From Gemmataceae bacterium (GTDB lineage: Bacteria > Planctomycetota > Planctomycetia > Gemmatales > Gemmataceae), in the NCBI GenBank assembly GCA_028288765.1, contig JAQGHQ010000360.1:1-64000 (forward strand): a stretch of 64,000 nucleotides of DNA, given 5' to 3'. This document shows positions 58,509 to 64,000 of the stretch, in pieces (the first letter of the stretch is position 1; every line of letters begins with the position of its first letter). The translations under genes and the position numbers were made by a program. The notes beneath the pieces were generated by a model. That model had not been told where the DNA came from and ran no database searches. It worked only from the letters and a program-made list of their open reading frames with translations.

Positions 58509-60842
58509 GTGGACGGCGAGCTTGTCGGTACGACCCCGGCCTGGCCGGTTGCGCCCGCCCCCTCCGACTCCCGGCCGCCCGCCCACCTCCCATTTCAGAC
58601 CAGCCGCGGCCGCCCCCTCCCGCTCGGGCCGTCGGCCGTCCGGGACGGGGTCAACTTCGCCCTCCTGTGCCGGCACGGAACGGAAGTCGCCCTGCTCATC
58701 CTCCCGCCGTACGGGGGGGACCTCCCCCTCGCGGTGATCCCGCTCGACTGCCGGCGGAACCGGACCGGGGACCACTGGCACATTCAGGTCTACGAGCTGC
58801 CGGACACGTTCTGCTTCGGGTGGCGGGTGAACGGGCCGGACGGGATGTTCCACCGGTTCGACCCGACGCGGACCCTGCTCGACCCGGCCGCCTCCATGAT
58901 CTCGGACGGGCGGGGGTGGGCCGCGACGTGCGAGATCGACCCGGACCGGACCACCCGCCGCAGCCTGTACCGCCGGGGCCGCCTGTACGAGTGGGAGGAC
59001 GACCGCCCCCCGCTCACCCCGCTCGAAGACTCGGTCGTGTACGAGGTCCACGTCCGCGGGTTCACCTGGCACCCGTCCGCCGGGGCCAAGTTCCCCGGCA
59101 CCTACGCCGGGCTGGTGGAGAAGATCCCGTACCTGAAGGACCTCGGGGTCACCGCGGTCGAGCTGATGCCGGTGTTCGAGTGGGACGAGTGCGACTGCCC
59201 GTTCACCAACCCCGAGACCGGCGAACGGCTGACCAACTTCTGGGGGTACAACCCGATCGCGTTCGCGGCCCCGAAAGCGGCGTTCGCCGCGACCGCCCGG
59301 GAGCACACCCAGACGTACGAATTCCGGGACATGGTCAAGGCGTTCCACCGGGCCGGGATCGAGGTCATCCTCGACGTGGTGTTCAACCACACCGGGGAGG
59401 GCGACGACCGCGGCCGGACGTACTCGTTCCGCGGGCTCGACAACGAGCTCTACTACCTGCTCGACGACCAGGGCCGGTACCTGAACTACTCCGGGGTCGG
59501 GAACACGGTGAACTGCAACCACCCGGTCGTCCGCGACCTGATCATGACCTGCCTGCGGTACTGGGTCGGGGACATGCACGTGGACGGGTTCCGGTTCGAC
59601 CTCGCGAGCATCCTCGGCCGGGACCGGCGGGGGAACGTGATGGTCGAGCCGCCGGTGATCGAGAGCATCACCGAGGACGGGGTGATCGCCGACACGAAGC
59701 TGATCGCCGAACCGTGGGACGCGGCCGGCCTGTACCAGGTCGGGCGGTTCCCGTTCGGCCGGCGGTGGTGCGAGTGGAACGGGCACTACCGGGACGACGT
59801 CCGCCGGTTCTGGCGCGGCGACCCGGGGACGGCCGCCGCCCTGGCCGCGCGCGTCTGCGGCAGCGCCGACATCTACCAGTGGAGCGGCCGGCTCCCCCGG
59901 CACTCGGTCAATTTCGTCACCTGTCACGACGGGTTCACCCTCAACGACCTGGTCAGCTACGACCACAAGCACAACGAGGCGAACGGGGAGCAGAACCGCG
60001 ACGGCCTGGACGACAACGTCTCGTGGAACTGCGGGGCCGAGGGCCCGACCGACGACCCGGCCGTGCTCGCCCTGCGGCGGCGGCAGGCCCGGAACCTGAT
60101 GGCCACCCTCCTGCTCTCGCAGGGGGTGCCGATGATCCTGGGCGGGGACGAGTTCCTCCGCACCCAGAAGGGGAACAACAACGCCTGGTGCCAGGACAAC
60201 GAGGTGTCGTGGGTGGACTGGAAACTGGCGGAGGAGAACGCGGACTTCCTGCGGTTCACCCGGGAGATGATCGGGCTGCGGAAGCGGCACCCGGCCCTGC
60301 GGCGGAGGCGGTTTTTCGTCGGGGAGATCCGGCCGGGGGCGGCCGAGTGGCCGGGGGCCGGGCCGTTCCCCCACTCCGGCCCGGTCCGCCCGGAGGAGGC
60401 CGCGCTCGCCCCGGACGGGCGGGGCCACGCGGCCGGGCCGGACGGCCCACCCCCCGACGGGTCGGCGCCCGGCCCCCGCCCGGTCACGGCCCCGGCCCTG
60501 GCGGACATCCACTGGCACGGCACGGAGCCGTACCGGCCGGACTTCGGGTACTACGTGCGGACCCTGGCGTTCAGCCTGGACGGGCGGTTCCCCGGGCAGG
60601 AGCTGGGCCGCATGCCCCCGCCGCTGGACACCGACTTCTACGTGGCGATGAACGCCTGGTGGGAACCGGTCCGGTTCCGCATCCCGGTGTCCCCGACCCG
60701 GCGGCGGTGGCGGCGGGTGGTGGACACCGCCCGGCCGGCCCCGGACGACGTCGTCCGCGAGGCGGACGGTCCGGTCGTCCCGGAGGGGTCGTTCTACACC
60801 CTCGAGTCGCATTCGCTCGTCGTGCTGGTGAGCGAGATGTGA
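58509..60842 (+). CDS. glgX: Glycogen debranching enzyme / isoamylase-type GH13
   Basis: 777 aa. N-terminal CBM48-like domain (GRPLPLGPSAVRDGVNFALLCRHG), then the GH13 barrel: DSVVYEVHVRGFTWHP, DVVFNHTGEG, the nucleophile Asp in HVDGFRFDLAS, the acid/base Glu in KLIAEPWDAAG and the third Asp in FVTCHDGFTLNDL. It hydrolyses alpha-1,6 branches of glycogen-type glucan. GTG 58509 has AGGAG 8 nt upstream; in-frame GTG 58440 is a weaker option. Near residue 605 the C-terminal region carries a Pro/Gly/Ala-rich insert of about 50 residues. Next gene starts 56 bp later. Confidence 0.92.
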   Translation: MDGELVGTTPAWPVAPAPSDSRPPAHLPFQTSRGRPLPLGPSAVRDGVNFALLCRHGTEVALLILPPYGGDLPLAVIPLDCRRNRTGDHWHIQVYELPDTFCFGWRVNGPDGMFHRFDPTRTLLDPAASMISDGRGWAATCEIDPDRTTRRSLYRRGRLYEWEDDRPPLTPLEDSVVYEVHVRGFTWHPSAGAKFPGTYAGLVEKIPYLKDLGVTAVELMPVFEWDECDCPFTNPETGERLTNFWGYNPIAFAAPKAAFAATAREHTQTYEFRDMVKAFHRAGIEVILDVVFNHTGEGDDRGRTYSFRGLDNELYYLLDDQGRYLNYSGVGNTVNCNHPVVRDLIMTCLRYWVGDMHVDGFRFDLASILGRDRRGNVMVEPPVIESITEDGVIADTKLIAEPWDAAGLYQVGRFPFGRRWCEWNGHYRDDVRRFWRGDPGTAAALAARVCGSADIYQWSGRLPRHSVNFVTCHDGFTLNDLVSYDHKHNEANGEQNRDGLDDNVSWNCGAEGPTDDPAVLALRRRQARNLMATLLLSQGVPMILGGDEFLRTQKGNNNAWCQDNEVSWVDWKLAEENADFLRFTREMIGLRKRHPALRRRRFFVGEIRPGAAEWPGAGPFPHSGPVRPEEAALAPDGRGHAAGPDGPPPDGSAPGPRPVTAPALADIHWHGTEPYRPDFGYYVRTLAFSLDGRFPGQELGRMPPPLDTDFYVAMNAWWEPVRFRIPVSPTRRRWRRVVDTARPAPDDVVREADGPVVPEGSFYTLESHSLVVLVSEM

Positions 60843-60898
60843 CCCGACCAGCTGCTTATCCCCCGGCCGACCGAGAGGGGTGACGGGAGGAGGATGAG

Positions 60899-62008
60899 AT
60901 GGCGGATGCCCCGAGCGACCGCGTCGAGATCTACCGGGCCGGCGGGCTGCCCGAGGCTCATGCCCTCGTCCTCCTGTTAGACGGTGAGGGAATCCCGGCC
61001 TGGATTGACAACGAGCTCCTTCAGGCCGCCCTCGGCGACCTGCCCCTCGGCTGGGCCACCGCCCCCCGGGTGACCGTCAGCCGCGCCCAAGAGGCCGCCG
61101 CCCGGGCGCTCCTGGCCCGGTTCCAGAAGCCTCCCGCCGGTACGCCCAGGGGCGCCGCGACGGGGGACCTGGACTGCCTGGCCTGCGGAGCCACGATGGG
61201 AACCGCCCACGCCTGCCCGGCGTGCGGGTGGTCGTACCGACAGGACCCGGAGCCCGACGCGGAGCCGCCCGCCGCCGGCCCTGAAGCCGGGACCGCCGCC
61301 CCGGCTTCAGGAACGGAGGCGATCCCGTCACCCGGCGGGGCCGAGTCCCCGAGCGGCCTGTCACGCCCGGCCCTGTGGGGGGAGGTGGCCGCCGTTCTGG
61401 CCGTGGGCGTCGTCCCCAACCTGGCCGCGGCGGTGGCGTCCGCGTGCAGCCCCACCCCGCCCCCGCCATACTGGGTCGACGCGGTCCAGTTGACCGCCCT
61501 GAGTGGGTGCCAGATCTTCGTGACACTGTACCTGATCCACCGGAGCGGGGAGGGGTGGGGCCGGTTCGGGATCGCCCGCCCGAGGGGATCAGACCTCGTC
61601 CTCGGGCTTGTCCTGACGACCATGGCCGGCCTCCTCTGGGCCGCCCTGCCGGACTTTCCGTCCGGGGGCTCGAAGCCGGGCGGGTACCCCTTCCCACTCC
61701 CCCGGTACCCGGCCGACTTCGCGCTGTTGGTCGTCAAGTACGGGACGGCGACATTCGCCGAGGAGCTCGTGACCCGGGCCTACCTGGTGACCCGTCTGGA
61801 GGTCCTGCTGCGTTCTCGGACCGAGGCGGTGCTCGTCGCCGCCGTCCTGTTCGCATCCTACCACATCTACCAGGGGGCCGAGGCGGTGGTGTATGCCCTC
61901 GCGTTCGGGGTCATGTACGGGGCGGTCTTCTTGGTCCTCCGGCGAGTCTGGCCGCTCGCGGTCGGGCACGCCCTGTACGACATCCAGATCGAATTGCTGG
62001 CGGTCTGA
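60899..62008 (+). CDS. DUF2007-zinc ribbon-CPBP intramembrane protease fusion
   Basis: 369 aa. Residues 1-75: DUF2007-like domain (VEIYRAGGLPEAHALVLLLDGEGIPAW). About 95-117: zinc ribbon (CLACGATMGTAHACPACGW). A Pro/Ala/Gly linker, then a multi-span membrane domain with the CPBP (Abi/Rce1-like) motifs FAEELVTRAYL, FASYHIYQG and GHALYDIQ. The EExxxR glutamates become EELVTR and both His motifs are present. The role may be processing or sensing of a membrane or peptide signal. GGAGG lies just upstream of the ATG. Confidence 0.82.
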   Translation: MADAPSDRVEIYRAGGLPEAHALVLLLDGEGIPAWIDNELLQAALGDLPLGWATAPRVTVSRAQEAAARALLARFQKPPAGTPRGAATGDLDCLACGATMGTAHACPACGWSYRQDPEPDAEPPAAGPEAGTAAPASGTEAIPSPGGAESPSGLSRPALWGEVAAVLAVGVVPNLAAAVASACSPTPPPPYWVDAVQLTALSGCQIFVTLYLIHRSGEGWGRFGIARPRGSDLVLGLVLTTMAGLLWAALPDFPSGGSKPGGYPFPLPRYPADFALLVVKYGTATFAEELVTRAYLVTRLEVLLRSRTEAVLVAAVLFASYHIYQGAEAVVYALAFGVMYGAVFLVLRRVWPLAVGHALYDIQIELLAV

Positions 62009-62192
62009 CGGCCCGGTCCGGTCTTGACTTGCGTGATTCGACGCCGTCCTCGGCGGGCCGGGTGGAGCGCCCGGGACCGCCGACTGAACCGCCGCCGGTC
62101 ACTTCCGCCCGCGTGTCGTTATAATTCTCCCGTCCTCTCGACATCGTACCGGGGCGCGGTGCCCCGCCGGCACTTTCGTGGAGTGATGCCCG
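62009..62192. other. Intergenic region before the prolyl oligopeptidase
   Basis: No gene. Short region with a GGAG ribosome binding site at its right end. Confidence 0.4.
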
Positions 62193-64000
62193 ATGCGCAC
62201 GTCCCGCTGGGCCGCGGCCCTGGCCGCCGCCGCCCTGACCGTCTTCGCCGTGACCGCGCAGGAGACCAAGTTGATGTACCCCGAGACCAAGAAGGGCGAC
62301 GTGGTCGACGACTACCACGGGACCCGGGTCCCCGACCCGTACCGGTGGCTCGAAGACGACGTCCGCACGGCGAAGGACGTGGCCGCGTGGGTCGAGGCCG
62401 AGAACAAGGTGACGCACGCCTTCCTCGAATCGATCCCGCAGCGGGAGGCGATCCGGAAGCGGATCACCGCGCTGTGGGACTACGAGAAGATCTCCGCCCC
62501 GTTCAAGGCCGGGGGGAAGTACTTCTTCTTCAAGAACAACGGGCTCCAGAACCAGAGCGTGCTGTTCGTCCAGGACGCCCTCGACGCCGAGCCCCGAATG
62601 CTCCTCGACCCGAACACCTGGAGCAAGGACGGGACGATCGCCCTGGCCGGTCTCGCGGCCACCGACGACGGAAAGTACCTGGCCTACGGGAAGGCCGTGG
62701 CCGGGTCGGACTGGAACACCTGGCACGTCCTCGACGTGGCCGGCGGGCACGCCCTCGCGGACGAACTGAAGTGGGTGAAGTTCAGCGGCGCGTCGTGGAC
62801 GCCCGACGGCAAGGGGTTCTTCTACAGCCGGTTCCCCGAGCCGGGGAAGGACGCCGCGTTCCAGGCCCTGAACGAGAACCAGAAGCTGTACTACCACCGG
62901 CTCGGCACGCCGCAGGCCGACGACGTACTCGTCTACCAGGTGCCCGACCACCCGAAGTGGACGGTGGGAGGCCACGTCAGCGAGGACGGCCGGTATCTGA
63001 TCGTCGCCGTGGGCGACGGGACGACCAGCCGAAAGGTCCGGGTGGTGTACAAGGACCTCGCCGAGCCGTACGGGCTGCCGGTCGAGCTCGTCCCGAACCA
63101 CGAGAACAAATTCTCGTTCCTGGGCAACGACGGCCCGGTGTTCTACTTCCGGACCGACTTCCACGCCCCGAAGTACCAGGTGGTCGCTGTCGACACCCGG
63201 CGCCCGGAGAGCGCGACCTGGAAGACGATCGTCCCCGAGGCCAGGGAGACGCTCGAGGACGTGAACCTAGTCGGCAACCTGTTCGTGTGCAACTACCTGC
63301 GGGACGCGAAGACCCTGGTGAAGGTCCACGACCTGGCCGGGGCGTTCGTCCGCGAGGTGGAACTGCCCGGGATCGGGACCGCCGCCGGGTTCGGCGGGCG
63401 GCGGACGGAGACCGAGACCTTCTACACCTACATCAGCTTCACGACCCCGCCGACCGTCTACCGGTACGACCTGATCACCGGCAAGAGCACCCTGCTGCGG
63501 CAGCCGAAGGTGAAGTTCGACCCGGCGCGGTTCGAGGTGAAGCAGGTCTTCTATCCGAGCAAGGACGGGACCAAGGTCCCGATGTTCATCGCCCACCGGA
63601 AGGGGGTCGAGCTCGACGGGACGAACCCGACCCTCCTGTACGGGTACGGAGGGTTCAACATCTCCCTGCCCCCGGCGTTCTCGATCAGCCGGGTGCAGTG
63701 GATGGAGATGGGCGGGGTGCTGGCGGTGGCGAACCTGCGGGGCGGCGGGGAGTACGGGGACGCGTGGCACCGGGCGGGCACGAAGTTGACCAAACAGAAC
63801 GTGTTCGACGACTTCATCACCGCGGCCGAGTACCTGGTCCGGGAGAAGTACACGAGCCCGAAGAAACTGGCGATCCAGGGCGGGAGCAACGGCGGGCTGT
63901 TGGTGGGGGCCTGCATGACGCAGCGGCCGGACCTGTTCGGGGCGTGCCTGCCGGCGGTCGGGGTGATGGACATGCTGCGGTTCCAGAAGTTCACCGCCGG
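62193..64000 (+). CDS. Prolyl oligopeptidase family serine peptidase (3' end outside window)
   Basis: 602 codons are present and the frame is open to the window edge. Signal peptide MRTSRWAAALAAAALTVFAVTA, then YPETKKGDVVDDYHGTRVPDPYRWLED, the family's N-terminal signature, a beta-propeller region (about 75-420), and the peptidase domain with KVPMFIAHRKG, TLLYGYGGFNISLPP and the nucleophile motif IQGGSNGGLLVGA (Ser near 566). The catalytic Asp and His lie beyond the end. It cuts after proline in short peptides. GGAG lies 9 nt before the ATG. Probably periplasmic. Confidence 0.93.
   Translation, partial: MRTSRWAAALAAAALTVFAVTAQETKLMYPETKKGDVVDDYHGTRVPDPYRWLEDDVRTAKDVAAWVEAENKVTHAFLESIPQREAIRKRITALWDYEKISAPFKAGGKYFFFKNNGLQNQSVLFVQDALDAEPRMLLDPNTWSKDGTIALAGLAATDDGKYLAYGKAVAGSDWNTWHVLDVAGGHALADELKWVKFSGASWTPDGKGFFYSRFPEPGKDAAFQALNENQKLYYHRLGTPQADDVLVYQVPDHPKWTVGGHVSEDGRYLIVAVGDGTTSRKVRVVYKDLAEPYGLPVELVPNHENKFSFLGNDGPVFYFRTDFHAPKYQVVAVDTRRPESATWKTIVPEARETLEDVNLVGNLFVCNYLRDAKTLVKVHDLAGAFVREVELPGIGTAAGFGGRRTETETFYTYISFTTPPTVYRYDLITGKSTLLRQPKVKFDPARFEVKQVFYPSKDGTKVPMFIAHRKGVELDGTNPTLLYGYGGFNISLPPAFSISRVQWMEMGGVLAVANLRGGGEYGDAWHRAGTKLTKQNVFDDFITAAEYLVREKYTSPKKLAIQGGSNGGLLVGACMTQRPDLFGACLPAVGVMDMLRFQKFTA

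Overview
The window is high-GC DNA from a planctomycete, most likely a member of the Gemmataceae. That reading rests on inference: a prepilin-type (DUF1559-style) protein, an IS1595-family transposase remnant of the kind common in Gemmata, a DUF2330 membrane protein, many secreted Pro/Ala-rich proteins and an ECF sigma/anti-sigma pair. There are two parts: an integrated temperate phage (about 1.46-41.0 kb) and ordinary chromosome (41.0-64.0 kb). A second, older integrated element is cut by the left edge.

Part one. A complete tRNA-Pro(GGG) gene lies at 40967-41041 on the minus strand. A perfect 47-bp copy of its 3' half lies at 1457-1503. The two copies (attL 1457-1503, attR 40965-41011) bound a 39.5-kb prophage whose own tyrosine integrase (1612-2559) sits just inside attL. 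A different tyrosine integrase (3-1565) lies just outside attL and reads into it, so two elements have probably accumulated in tandem at this tRNA. Nearly all phage genes are on the minus strand, with ATGA/GTGA start-stop overlaps. Read right to left in transcription order, they form these blocks: an early block of about 20 small coupled genes with tandem paralogue pairs and a large ParB-like protein (39.6-32.1 kb); zinc-ribbon regulators (31.9-30.9 kb); packaging and head (terminase, portal with a 400-residue charged coiled coil, protease-capsid fusion; 30.9-22.6 kb); head-tail connectors, tail tube, G/GT chaperone with a -1 frameshift, tape measure and distal tail (22.5-13.5 kb); a carbohydrate block (a three-domain glycosyltransferase/glycosyltransferase/methyltransferase fusion and a bifunctional HldE; 13.5-9.6 kb); a lone plus-strand prepilin-like gene; a lysis-like block (holin-like protein, papain-fold peptidase, secreted proteins; 8.2-5.6 kb); and a parAB partition pair (4.2-2.6 kb).

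The most unusual signal is a 22-bp near-palindrome (left half GAGGTRCGAGC, right half its inverted partner) found seven times, plus one weak copy, only inside the prophage. Five copies sit 13-122 bp upstream of minus-strand starts, and two of these are paired with a second 17-bp palindrome at almost the same distance (85-86 bp) from the next start. This looks like a phage-wide regulatory or partition site.

Part two. Downstream of the tRNA the chromosome carries secreted and membrane proteins of unknown role, a decayed IS1595 transposase, an alpha/beta-hydrolase operon with a DUF2330 protein, a secreted Pro-rich protein, an ECF sigma factor with an anti-sigma/pseudopilin-like partner, an FHA-GAF-HD-GYP signalling protein, a lipoprotein, transcription terminator Rho, an AAA-type ATPase interrupted by an in-frame TAG, a glycogen debranching enzyme (glgX), a DUF2007-zinc ribbon-CPBP protease and the start of a prolyl oligopeptidase. 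A diverged repeat of about 265 bp occurs in inverted orientation at 47.1-47.4 and 57.4-57.7 kb, each time directly downstream of a gene. The second copy abuts an element with 31-bp terminal inverted repeats.
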